Assembly (NCBI GenBank): GCA_902790885.1 | Contig: CADATR010000011.1 | Location: forward strand, 1 to 20,653 | Source of the DNA: an uncultured Eubacteriales bacterium | GTDB taxonomy: Bacteria > Bacillota_A > Clostridia > Peptostreptococcales > Anaerovoracaceae | Reading direction: 5' to 3' | Length of the DNA stretch: 20,653 bases | Shown: one piece after another, positions 8,392 through 16,591 of the stretch | Layout of the letters: each line of letters starts with the position of its first letter | Position numbering within the stretch: position 1 is the stretch's first letter | Position numbers and translations under genes: made by a program | The notes under the pieces: generated by a model | Told to the model about the DNA's origin: nothing | Database searches by the model: none | What the model saw: only the letters and a program-made list of their open reading frames with translations

Positions 8392-9327
8392 TTACAGGCA
8401 TGCGGTCAGTTCATCTCTTACACTGCTCATCCTGTCATCGGATATGCCGAAATCCATCTGCTTATAGCTCCAGGCTGCACGCGATATCCCATGCCTTTCA
8501 AGCACACGGTTTATCACCTTATACCACTCCAGGGCTTCCTCCGGTGAAACAACATCTATGACGCCGTATTCACCGCAGTAGAGGTCGGCGCCATGCTCAG
8601 CTGCCTTGGCAAGAGCGGACTCAAACAGATTTTCAAACAATTCTTCTGTCGTTCCGGAATCGCTGAAGGCTATCCTCTTCTCTCTGTCGAGCAGCGGATC
8701 CCAGTACGCTCCCTGATGGGTGAAATCATGCGGTTCGTAGCAGTGGAAGCTGTATGCCACCAGAGCATCCTGCGGCGCGTCAAGGTCTTTGACTGCCCTT
8801 ACATCGTTGTAACCATAGCTTCCGATAACTATCGCGGTTTCGGGAGCATGCACGCGGATACGGCTCACGCACTCAGTTGCTATCTTCTTCCACTCCGGGA
8901 GGTACGAGGCATCGGTTATCTCATTCAGAAGATCGAAAGCCACATTCCCGTGGTCTTTGCCGAATTCCTTCGCCAGCTTCTCCCACAGCTTCAGGAATCT
9001 TTCCTGATATTTCCTGTTTTCAAAGAATCCAGACTCCTGCTCTCCGGCGTCAAAGGAATACCCCGGTGCCTTGTGAAGATCGAGCATCACATTCAGGCCG
9101 TTTCTCTTTGCCGCGTCCACCGCCCTTCTGATCCTGGCGATGCCGTCGTCCATGAGCTCGGCAACATTGTAGTCCACAGGGAGCCTTACATGGTCTGCTC
9201 CCCAAGATGCTATTATTTCAAAGTCCTTCTCAGTGATGAAGCCATCGAGTCTTTCAGCGCTGTAATCGCACTGCGACATCCACCCTCCGAGATTGACCCC
9301 TTTGTAAAATCCTTTTTCCTTAAGCAT
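8392..9327 (-). CDS. Glycoside hydrolase family 5 (intracellular beta-glucanase/glucosidase-like)
   Basis: From the chosen start this is a 311-residue GH5 (BglC/cellulase-type) TIM-barrel hydrolase. It begins with GFYKGVNLGGW, typical of the exo-glucanase-like branch, and carries RLPVDY near residue 49. The catalytic pair is acid/base Glu136 in LLNEI and nucleophile Glu253 in GEYGV, with HCYEPHDF and AAWSYK lining the sugar site. No signal peptide or carbohydrate-binding module is present, so it should act in the cytoplasm on imported oligosaccharides. The start at 9327 has AAAGGAAGAG just before it; a 12-residue longer form from 9363 is open but lacks as good a site. It converges on the cellobiose phosphorylase gene, suggesting a role in trimming beta-glucosides the phosphorylase cannot use. 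Exact substrate is unknown. Confidence 0.87.
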   Translation of the reverse strand: MLKEKGFYKGVNLGGWMSQCDYSAERLDGFITEKDFEIIASWGADHVRLPVDYNVAELMDDGIARIRRAVDAAKRNGLNVMLDLHKAPGYSFDAGEQESGFFENRKYQERFLKLWEKLAKEFGKDHGNVAFDLLNEITDASYLPEWKKIATECVSRIRVHAPETAIVIGSYGYNDVRAVKDLDAPQDALVAYSFHCYEPHDFTHQGAYWDPLLDREKRIAFSDSGTTEELFENLFESALAKAAEHGADLYCGEYGVIDVVSPEEALEWYKVINRVLERHGISRAAWSYKQMDFGISDDRMSSVRDELTACL

Positions 9328-9430
9328 ATCTCTTCCTTTCAGTTTCTGCTCTATGCAATTCACATCCTGATTATGATATATTAGTTATCAGTGAAACACC
9401 ATCTGTTTTTTAAGAAAGCGAGCAGTTTTC

Positions 9431-11176
9431 ATGACAAGAAAGCTAATGTTCAGCCTTCTTCCCGTACAGATCATACTGGCGGCAGTCGGCACGGTCAACA
9501 TGATAGTTTCCAGCTACTTTGCCAGCAACTATGTCGGCACTGAAGCGATGAGCGCCGTAGGTCTTTACGGACCGCTCAACATGCTCTTCGGCGCAGTCGC
9601 CCTTATGCTGACAGGCGGGGCGTCCATACTTTGCGGCGAATATCTCGGACGCGACAGCCGTGATAAGCTTCAGGAGATCTACTCTCTCGATCTTATTATA
9701 TCGGCAGTCTCAGGCCTGCTTTTCACAGCCGCAGTGGTCATCATCTCAGTGTTTGACCTGACAGGTTTTCTTACGCACGACGCAGCCGTCCGTCCGCTTC
9801 TCAACCAGTACCTTCTTGGGCAGGCCGCGGGCATACTCCCGCTCATTCTCAGCAGCCAGTTCGCGTCATTCCTTTTCATCGAAAACAAGGGCCGCATCAC
9901 CCAGCTTGCGGTATCCGTTTACATAGTAGTGAATCTCGCGCTCAACTATCTTTTTGTAGCGTCCATGCACATGGAGGCCCTTGGCCTCGCGCTGGCATCA
10001 TCGATAGGCATGTGGGCTTACCTCATAGTCGAATCCTGGTACTTCATTTCGGGAAGGTCACAGCTGCGTTTCACCCTGAAAAAACCCGATTTGCATGACT
10101 GTGCTGATCTTCTGAGGATAGGTCTCCCGGGTGCCACGATAAACGGTTACCAGACCTTCCGAGGTCTCATAGTCAACAGGCTGCTCGGGGCCAACATAGG
10201 CGCTGCCGGTATATCGGCATTCGCTACAGCCAATTACATACTGGCTCTTTTCTGGGCCATTCCTACCGGGATGCAGGCCGTCTCAAGGATGCTCATGAGC
10301 GTCGCGATAGGCGAAGAAGACCGCAAATCGCTTACAGAAGTGATGCGGATCGCCATAACGCGCTACATACCGATGATGTGCGCAGTCAGCGCTGCAGTAA
10401 TGTTCATGGCTCAGCCGCTGACGAAGATCTTCTACAGCGATCCTTCAGATCCGGTATTCATGATGACCGTATGGGGCTTCCGCATTCTGCCGCTGTGCAT
10501 GCCTCTTGCGATCCTGTGCAGCCACTATGTCAGCTACGCTCAGGCTGCTGATAAGCAGCGCTTCGTACACATCCTCACCCTGTTTGACGGTCTTATAAGC
10601 GTATCGATTTTCACAGCCGTTCTCATACCGTTTATCGGCATGAACAGCGTATACATCGCGAACGTTCTGAACGGGATAGTATCCATACTGATAGTGCTTC
10701 TGTATTCAGCAATATGCAACAGACACTTCCCGCGCTCGATCGATGAGCTGATGGTGATCCCTGACAGCTTCGGTGCCGCTGATGATGAGTACACCGAGAT
10801 CTCTGTCACGGGCATCGATGAAGCCGTAGACATCTCGCAGCACATACAGGAATTTTGCTCGGACAAAGGCATAGATGCCCGCAGATCATATTACGCGGGG
10901 CTCGCCTCGGAAGAGATGGTTGTAAATGTTATCGATCATGGTTTCACCAAGGATAAAAAAGACCACTCCGTCGATGTCAGAGTGGTCTGTAAAGATGATG
11001 AAGTCATTATTCGAATCAAGGACGACTGCGTGCCTTTCGACCCTCAGGAGCGGAATCACATCGCCGAAGGCGGCGATGCCTCGTCCAACATAGGCATACG
11101 CATGGTCTTTTCTATCGCGAAAAGCATCAGATACCAGAATCTTTTTGGTCTCAACGCGCTTACGATACGCATATAG
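9431..11176 (+). CDS. MATE-family transporter fused to an RsbW-like HATPase domain
   Basis: This 581-residue fusion has two parts. Residues 1 to about 445 form a MATE/polysaccharide-exporter-type transporter with about 12 membrane helices, a size normal for a complete MATE protein. Residues from about 460 to 581 form a GHKL ATPase domain of the anti-sigma kinase (RsbW/SpoIIAB-like) type. It has an N box at SEEMVVNVIDHG (Glu495, Asn499), a G1 box at KDDCVPFDP (Asp531, Pro535, Phe536) and a degenerate G2 box at SSNIGIRM (551-558). Such domains usually phosphorylate a STAS-domain antagonist or hold a sigma factor; none is encoded here. The ribosome site is weak (AAGCGAGC), and divergent promoter elements with the GH5 gene are unclear. 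The gene converges on a PP2C phosphatase gene. Transported substrate is unknown. Confidence 0.88.
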   Translation: MTRKLMFSLLPVQIILAAVGTVNMIVSSYFASNYVGTEAMSAVGLYGPLNMLFGAVALMLTGGASILCGEYLGRDSRDKLQEIYSLDLIISAVSGLLFTAAVVIISVFDLTGFLTHDAAVRPLLNQYLLGQAAGILPLILSSQFASFLFIENKGRITQLAVSVYIVVNLALNYLFVASMHMEALGLALASSIGMWAYLIVESWYFISGRSQLRFTLKKPDLHDCADLLRIGLPGATINGYQTFRGLIVNRLLGANIGAAGISAFATANYILALFWAIPTGMQAVSRMLMSVAIGEEDRKSLTEVMRIAITRYIPMMCAVSAAVMFMAQPLTKIFYSDPSDPVFMMTVWGFRILPLCMPLAILCSHYVSYAQAADKQRFVHILTLFDGLISVSIFTAVLIPFIGMNSVYIANVLNGIVSILIVLLYSAICNRHFPRSIDELMVIPDSFGAADDEYTEISVTGIDEAVDISQHIQEFCSDKGIDARRSYYAGLASEEMVVNVIDHGFTKDKKDHSVDVRVVCKDDEVIIRIKDDCVPFDPQERNHIAEGGDASSNIGIRMVFSIAKSIRYQNLFGLNALTIRI

Positions 11177-11210
11177 CTTTTCCGCGCCTGCTCTGCCCTG
11201 CCGTCCGGTG

Positions 11211-12791
11211 TTACAGGGCGTCCTTTCCGTTGTATTCAACAGCCATCATGGTGATATCGTCGAACTGCACCGCTCCGGCTGCAAAGTCAGCTACGGCCCT
11301 GCGGACATTTCTCAGAAGAGCTTCGACAGGAGCATCTCTGTCCGCATTGAGCGCCTCAAGCATGCGGTCTGTTCCAAACAGCTCCTCGTCTGTGTTTGCC
11401 GCCTCAGGAATGCCGTCGGTGTATACAAAGAGCTTGTCTCCCGGCTCGAGCTGCAGCTCGTAATTCCTGTATTTTACGCCTTCCATGCCGCCTACGACGA
11501 ATCCGTGCGTATCCTCTACAAGTTCATAGGACCCGTTTATATGGCCTATTACCGGATATTCATGCCCGGCGTTCACTGCTGTGAGCTTTCCGCTTGAAAG
11601 CTCAAGTATGCCCATCCAGACGGTGATGAACATCTCCATCTGATTGTTTGCGCATATCTCATTATTTGCCTTCTCAAGCACCTCAGCAGGTGAGATGCTG
11701 GCCGCAGTAGCATATGATTTCAGAAGCACCTTCGTGGTCATCATGAACAGTGACGCAGGTACTCCCTTTCCGCTTACATCCGCCATTACCAGGCACAGAT
11801 GGTCATCATCTGTCAGGAAGAAGTCATAGAAGTCTCCTCCTACCTCCCTGGCCGGCTCCATCATGGCAAACAGCTCAAATTCCTTCCGTTCAGGGAACGG
11901 AGGAAAGTCATGCGGAAGCACGCCCGTCTGTATCTGGCTCGCCATATGAAGCTCGTTGCTTACCCTTTCGCGTTCGGAGCGCTCCTTGTGCAGCTTTTCC
12001 ACCTTTTCCATTTTGCCTTTGACATAGAGCTGCAGAAGAGCAATAGAACCGACAACAAAGGCTCCCATTGCCAGCATATAGAACCACGCCTGCTCATAAA
12101 AGGCATTCGCCTTGATGATAGTAGTCTCTATGGCTTTGGACTTCCGTCCCATCGCGTCCTGCACCTGCATGTCGAACCTGTAGGTTCCTCCCCGCAGATT
12201 CGTATAGGTCACAGGATCCATCTCGCTTCGTCTGACAGTCGTCGGTTTTCTTTCGAAGCCGCTCAGCATATAGGATATCATCGGGTCAGTAAGCGAATAG
12301 TTGTAAACATAAGCATGGACTGCAAGTTTTTTTGTTCCTGCAGGTATATGGAATCTTCCCTTTTCGTCCGGATAAATGTACTTGCCGTCCGCCCTGACAT
12401 AAGGGACAGACATCTTGAGGTCATCGATATCCTCGAGGGACTGCTCGATGTTGACCTTCGTCACACCGGTCCTGCCGGCGATGTAAAGATCGCCGTCCTC
12501 CGTCACATAGTTGTAGGAGTTGCTGGTTGCCGCGCATGGCAGCCCGTTGGCAGCTCCGTAGTGGACAGGATCTGAAGCTTTGTTCTTCAGCAGCTTTTCG
12601 GCAGGTATGATGTAGATGCCGTCACTGCTGAGCACCCACATATCACCTTTGCTGTTTGAAACGATATCAAGGTTGTCCGGATAAGGGAAAGTGTCTATCG
12701 TGGTGACCCTGTAGTTCTCGTCCATATAGGCAAGTGAATTTCCCGTAACGAGCCAGAACACCTTGTTGTTCTCATCGTATTTTATCCGCAT
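11211..12791 (-). CDS. SpoIIE-type PP2C phosphatase, C-terminal part of a broken sensor gene
   Basis: The open frame continues without a stop from 12872, but the first ATG is at 12791, giving 526 residues. It contains the last propeller blades (about 1-120), a Y_Y_Y-like beta domain (about 150-225), one membrane helix near 237-257 and a short charged coiled coil (258-285). A complete SpoIIE phosphatase domain spans about 305-520. Its metal-binding acids are all present: GGDFYDF, ADVSGKG, YTDGIPEA and QFDDIT. Full-length relatives carry an N-terminal signal peptide and a long propeller outside the cell; here those lie upstream behind an in-frame TGA at 12873-12875. No ribosome binding site precedes 12791, so it is doubtful that this part is made. 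Its usual task would be to dephosphorylate a STAS-domain protein in response to an outside signal. Confidence 0.75.
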   Translation of the reverse strand: MRIKYDENNKVFWLVTGNSLAYMDENYRVTTIDTFPYPDNLDIVSNSKGDMWVLSSDGIYIIPAEKLLKNKASDPVHYGAANGLPCAATSNSYNYVTEDGDLYIAGRTGVTKVNIEQSLEDIDDLKMSVPYVRADGKYIYPDEKGRFHIPAGTKKLAVHAYVYNYSLTDPMISYMLSGFERKPTTVRRSEMDPVTYTNLRGGTYRFDMQVQDAMGRKSKAIETTIIKANAFYEQAWFYMLAMGAFVVGSIALLQLYVKGKMEKVEKLHKERSERERVSNELHMASQIQTGVLPHDFPPFPERKEFELFAMMEPAREVGGDFYDFFLTDDDHLCLVMADVSGKGVPASLFMMTTKVLLKSYATAASISPAEVLEKANNEICANNQMEMFITVWMGILELSSGKLTAVNAGHEYPVIGHINGSYELVEDTHGFVVGGMEGVKYRNYELQLEPGDKLFVYTDGIPEAANTDEELFGTDRMLEALNADRDAPVEALLRNVRRAVADFAAGAVQFDDITMMAVEYNGKDAL

Positions 12792-12872
12792 TACGACACC
12801 CGAAGTCAGTCCGTCATCCTTTCCGACATCGCGGATGCCTTCGCTGTTTATGATATATATGCCGTCACCGTT

Positions 12873-14229
12873 TCAGCCGACAAGTATGTCACCATTAGGC
12901 GCTTCGCATACATTGAGAGTCTCACTGTTGACTATGCCGCTGGCCCTGTTGTAGGCGGCAGTCACTTTATCGCCTTTGATCACATTGGCTCCGCCCGTTA
13001 CCGCGGCCAGCATGCTGCCGTCATGCATCTCATAAACACAGCGTATGCGGTCAGACACAAGTCCGTCTGATTCGTCAAACACTGTAAGCTCCCCATGGTC
13101 GTATCGCAGAAGCCCCAGTGCTTTCCATGTGGATATCCACAGACGGTCATGGCTGTCCTTTATGATGGAGCGGATGCGGATGCCGTCAAGCATCCCGATA
13201 AGATCATCGGACTGCTGCCCTTCACTCAGGGGGCCTCCGTCCGCAGCCCTTACAGACGTAAGCGGCAGGGATTCAAGCACCTCTTTTTCATCAGTAACGG
13301 TGAGTCCTGTGTCAGTCCCCATGAAAAGCTTTCCATCAAGCATGCATGTGGTATTTACGACATCTTCGGCAAGTCCGAAGCGATCAAATACATCGGTGAA
13401 ACGGTTATTGACGAGTTTCATCACTCCCTGGCGCGTTGATGTGAACCAGAGATTGCCCTCGTAGTCCATCATCACATGGTCCACGGAATTGTTGAGAGGA
13501 AGATGATCCAGCGCGTGGAAGCCGTCCTCGCCTATAACGCCCGCCCCGCTTCGTGAGCAGACCCATATGTAATCGCCTATCTCGGCAAAGTTGTAGACGC
13601 TTACCAGCGGAGATATGTCTATCTTCTCCGCAGTATCGAAACCGCTCTTGAGGCTGACATGAAAGACGCCCTCATCCTCAGTGCCATAGTATATCCATCC
13701 GGGCCTGTCGATGTCAGGATAGACGCAGGTTATAGGGTGCATGGTCTCGTCTTTCTCATAATAGTTTACGAGATGTCCGTCACGCATAACGAATACATTG
13801 CCTTCATGCGTGGTGCCGTAGATCAGGTCATCATTGCCCGAGACCATGTTTTCAACGTACGCGCCTTCGATCAGGTCATCTGTCGTCATATGGAGCAGTT
13901 CGAGGTCCGGAGTGAACATGGACATGCCCGCTGTTGTGCCTACATAAATATTGCCGGATCCATCGCCCTGGATATCGTTTATCTTTGATGAACCTAGTCC
14001 GTCACTTTCGTCCCAGAAGCGGAATTCACCATTCTCCATCAAGGCAACACCGTTGTCATTTGTGCCGACCCAGAGCCTGTCCTGATTATCCACATACAGG
14101 CTCGATATGCTGTTGACTCCGTGTGTGGAATCCAGACGTTCAAATGTATTGCCGTCATATCTGACAAGTCCGGAGCAGCAGCCATATTGTACACTTTATT
14201 GTTTTTTCTGCTTTGATCTTAAATGTCAT
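12873..14229 (-). pseudogene. 5' part of the broken propeller sensor-phosphatase gene
   Basis: This stretch encodes two-component-type beta-propeller repeats, with recurring blades such as DRLWVGTNDNGVAL, GNIYVGTTAGMSMF, GNLWFTSTRQGVM and DRLWISTWKALGLLRYD. The frame ends at TGA 12873-12875 inside a blade (DILVG-stop-NGDGIYII), and the same frame then runs on into the phosphatase part. At the 5' side the frame is open back to TAA at 14196-14198 and still reads propeller sequence (GLVRYDGNTFERLDS), with no ATG or good start; GTG at 14091-14093 is inside a blade. In another frame ATG at 14227-14229 gives MTFKIKAEKTIKCTIWLLL, which looks like the start of a signal peptide and stops after 24 codons. 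A deletion with frameshift between signal peptide and first blade would explain this. Sequencing error is the alternative. Confidence 0.75.
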
Positions 14230-14299
14230 CAGATTATTATCCTTGTCTGTCCCTTACCCTTTGTTACGGGCTGAAGCCCATACATAGTTAATTATACAA

Positions 14300-14330
14300 G
14301 AAAAAGTCCCCGCAGTATAGCGGAGACTTA
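14300..14330 (-). terminator. Intrinsic terminator of the GPH transporter gene
   Basis: A 10-bp stem with one G-U pair, positions 14304-14313 with 14320-14329 and a six-base loop, is followed on the minus strand by TTTTTCTTG. It begins 26 bases after the transporter stop codon. This is a strong Rho-independent terminator that insulates the transporter gene from the sensor-phosphatase remnant. Confidence 0.85.
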
Positions 14331-14355
14331 GCCCTGGTTAACTTATGAATTGCAG

Positions 14356-15720
14356 TTATTGTGTTTCTTCGCCCTTCAGTTCCCTGATCCTGGCAAGTAT
14401 CATTTTTTCATTGTACAGGAAGAAGAGACATGCGCCCGTAACGCAGGTGACAAAGGCCACTGCGGCGGTAGCCCTATAGCTTCCCGGCGTGCCCGACACC
14501 GTGATGGATGTGAACACCACCATGGCGAGGGCCTGACCCATCTTGAACGCGAAGGTCCTTGCGGCAAAGAACATGCCGCTGCGGTCTTCACCTGTCTCCA
14601 GGCGGCTCAGCTCAGCTACATCGGCAACACAGGCCTGCGGCAGGATGCCTAGAATGGCCATCGGCACGGAAGCACAGACTGCTACTATGAATCCCCAGTA
14701 CAGTCCCTTTCCGCAAAGGAAGGTGATAAGGAATACCACAGCGTAGCCGAAGAACCCGGTGATGATCATTCTCTTCTTTCCGATCTTAGGGGCGAGCTTA
14801 TTTACCAGCGGATACTGCACTACGCTGAGAGCCGTCATGGTGGCCGTCAGCACGAATGTCCATGTGTCTTCTATCCCCATCAGCTTTGTCTCATAGAACG
14901 CAAGTCCCGTCTGGAACAGCGTCAGCGCGAAGAAATATATCACATCGCTGTATACGAAACGGCGGAACTGACCGTTCTGGAATGTCTTGAGCAGGGATGA
15001 GAAAGCCTTTGTCTCGCTCGGCTTCGCCTCGAGATAATCGCGTTCCTTGATGTAAAGGGACGGAACCAGCATGGCTATGCACGCGAGGGTCGCCATGATC
15101 GCAACGGCAAGCCTTACGGAGCCCGCCGGTCCGACGGCATCCTGAAGAGCGCCGGCGACATTAGGCAGCATGAAGGATATTGACTGACCTGCTATGAAAG
15201 TAAATGAAATGTATGTCGATACATTGATGCGGTGCTCCTGAGTGTCTCCGAGCTCCGCGATCAGCGCGTTGTACGGCGTGCAGAAAATGGTCATGAACAG
15301 ATAGAAGGTTATCAGCAGAGCGAAAAGCACCGCGTCGTTCACCACTATGTTTCCTGTCTGCGGCAGCGTGAAAAGGCCGATGGTAATGAGCGCGAAAGGT
15401 ATCGCAATAGCGCGCATGAACGGTATGCGGCGGCCGCCCTTATATCTGGCGCGGTCCGACCATCCGGCTATCAGCGGGTCTGTGACAGCATCGAAGACAC
15501 GGCCGACAGCAAGTACAAGTCCGAACAGGGTCAGCTTGAATACGATCGGATGCTGTGTTATGCCCGACGCGAATATTCCTGTAAGAGGATTCTGCTCATC
15601 AGGCGTACCGGTATAATAATAGACCATCCAGTTCGAGACTATTCCCGAAAGCAGGCTCCATCCGAACTGTCCTACGGCAAATATCCAGAGCAGCTTGTTT
15701 GTGATTGGTTTCTTCTGCAT
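14356..15720 (-). CDS. GPH-family (MFS) sugar:cation symporter
   Basis: This 454-residue membrane protein has 12 predicted helices. Its hallmark is FDAVTDPLIAGWSDR at about residues 77-91 with the following GGRRIPFM loop, the signature of the glycoside-pentoside-hexuronide:cation symporter family (MelB, LacS, XynB-like). That family brings in glycosides with sodium or protons. An AGGAGA site lies about ten bases upstream of the ATG, and a strong terminator follows the gene, so it is probably a single-gene unit. Its position between a broken sensor phosphatase and an aspartate racemase-like gene gives no direct hint of substrate; a plant-derived oligosaccharide or beta-glucoside would fit the wider locus, but this is inference. 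No LacI-type operator like those at 5644-5840 is seen upstream. Confidence 0.85.
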   Translation of the reverse strand: MQKKPITNKLLWIFAVGQFGWSLLSGIVSNWMVYYYTGTPDEQNPLTGIFASGITQHPIVFKLTLFGLVLAVGRVFDAVTDPLIAGWSDRARYKGGRRIPFMRAIAIPFALITIGLFTLPQTGNIVVNDAVLFALLITFYLFMTIFCTPYNALIAELGDTQEHRINVSTYISFTFIAGQSISFMLPNVAGALQDAVGPAGSVRLAVAIMATLACIAMLVPSLYIKERDYLEAKPSETKAFSSLLKTFQNGQFRRFVYSDVIYFFALTLFQTGLAFYETKLMGIEDTWTFVLTATMTALSVVQYPLVNKLAPKIGKKRMIITGFFGYAVVFLITFLCGKGLYWGFIVAVCASVPMAILGILPQACVADVAELSRLETGEDRSGMFFAARTFAFKMGQALAMVVFTSITVSGTPGSYRATAAVAFVTCVTGACLFFLYNEKMILARIRELKGEETQ

Positions 15721-15844
15721 TTCATCTCTCCTAATATAACAAAAAACGAAAAGAGCAGCTTATTCAACTGTCCCTTCCCTTTCCCCGGTACATTGTAGCA
15801 CGGAGAGCACATATAACGACACTCTTTTTTGCAGTATAGTTTCC

Positions 15845-16561
15845 TTATTCGCAGGATCCTTTGAGCGGCGCTCCGGCAAAGCTTACCGCGGCTCTGGCGA
15901 GCACATCTGTAGGATCGACGACCAGGAGCGCTGTTTTCCCGATAATGCCGAAGGCCACAGGAAGCTCGGTGCAGCCGAGTATCAGTATCTCCGCCCCTTT
16001 CTCCTGCATCTCGGATATCACTCCGTCCAGATCGAGCTCAGAAAAGTCCATTCTGCCGGCCTTTACATAGTCGTAGATAAGGCTCATGATAACAGCCTGC
16101 TTTTCTTCAGAAAGATATACAGGCTCTATGCCCTCTTCAGTGAGCGCACTGCCATAAACTCCGCTCTGACAGGTGCCGTCTGTGGCCAGCACGCCGGCCT
16201 TCTTTACGCCCCTGCTTCTTAAAAGCTGCGCGGTAAGGCGCGGCATGTGGAGCACAGGCACATTTACGGCTTCACATATGCTGTCATAGAAGAAATGCGC
16301 GGTATTGCACGCCATCATAAGAGCGTCAGCACCGGCCGCCTCGAGCCGCATCGCGCTCTTTTTCATCTCAGGCAGCGGATCGGCTCCGCCGTGCAGTATG
16401 GCGGCTGTCCTGTCTGCTATCCTGGTATTGCAGTCTATGAGAACGGGAATGTTTTCCTGATCGCAGTCCGCTGCAGTGTTTTCGAGTATCTTTTCGGCAA
16501 GATCGTATGTGGCCAGAGGTCCCATGCCGCCGATTATTCCAATAGTTTTAAAATTGTTCAT
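15845..16561 (-). CDS. Aspartate/glutamate racemase family protein
   Basis: This 238-residue cytoplasmic protein begins with IGIIGGMGPLATYDL, the conserved start of PLP-independent aspartate racemases. It carries the two catalytic cysteines of the family in MACNTAH (Cys85) and LGCTELP (Cys197). Both are needed to remove and return the alpha proton, so the enzyme looks competent. It would interconvert L- and D-aspartate, or a related amino acid; the family also contains glutamate and hydantoin racemases, but the MGPLAT start favours the aspartate branch. Its gene follows the TSUP permease gene by only 30 bases and ends a run of closely spaced genes that includes an acidic amino acid transporter and an aminotransferase, which supports an aspartate substrate. 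Confidence 0.87.
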   Translation of the reverse strand: MNNFKTIGIIGGMGPLATYDLAEKILENTAADCDQENIPVLIDCNTRIADRTAAILHGGADPLPEMKKSAMRLEAAGADALMMACNTAHFFYDSICEAVNVPVLHMPRLTAQLLRSRGVKKAGVLATDGTCQSGVYGSALTEEGIEPVYLSEEKQAVIMSLIYDYVKAGRMDFSELDLDGVISEMQEKGAEILILGCTELPVAFGIIGKTALLVVDPTDVLARAAVSFAGAPLKGSCE

Positions 16562-16591
16562 TTTTACTTATTCCGCTTTCCCGGATCCGAG

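Noticed and set aside
8593..9384. 263-codon frame opposite the GH5 gene
   Set aside because: The GH5 frame has clear catalytic motifs; the opposite frame shows none and arises from codon bias.
9364..9430. Divergent promoters between the GH5 and MATE genes
   Set aside because: AT-rich -10-like strings (TATATT, TATCAT) occur, but no -35 box at proper spacing was found, so no promoter is called.
11195..11219. Terminator between the MATE fusion and the phosphatase gene
   Set aside because: Only a 6-bp stem (GCCCTG/CAGGGC) overlapping the phosphatase stop, without a U-rich tail in either direction; too weak to annotate.
11799..12575. 258-codon frame opposite the phosphatase gene
   Set aside because: No recognisable motifs; the minus strand carries propeller, Y_Y_Y and PP2C sequence over the same span.
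12873..12875. TGA as a selenocysteine codon
   Set aside because: No clear stem-loop of the bacterial SECIS type was seen right after the codon, the protein family is not a redox enzyme, and the gene has a second lesion at its 5' end.
15721..15844. Promoter for the GPH transporter gene
   Set aside because: A TACAAT lies on the minus strand near 15790, but the -35 region is poor; the 124-base spacer otherwise shows nothing clear.
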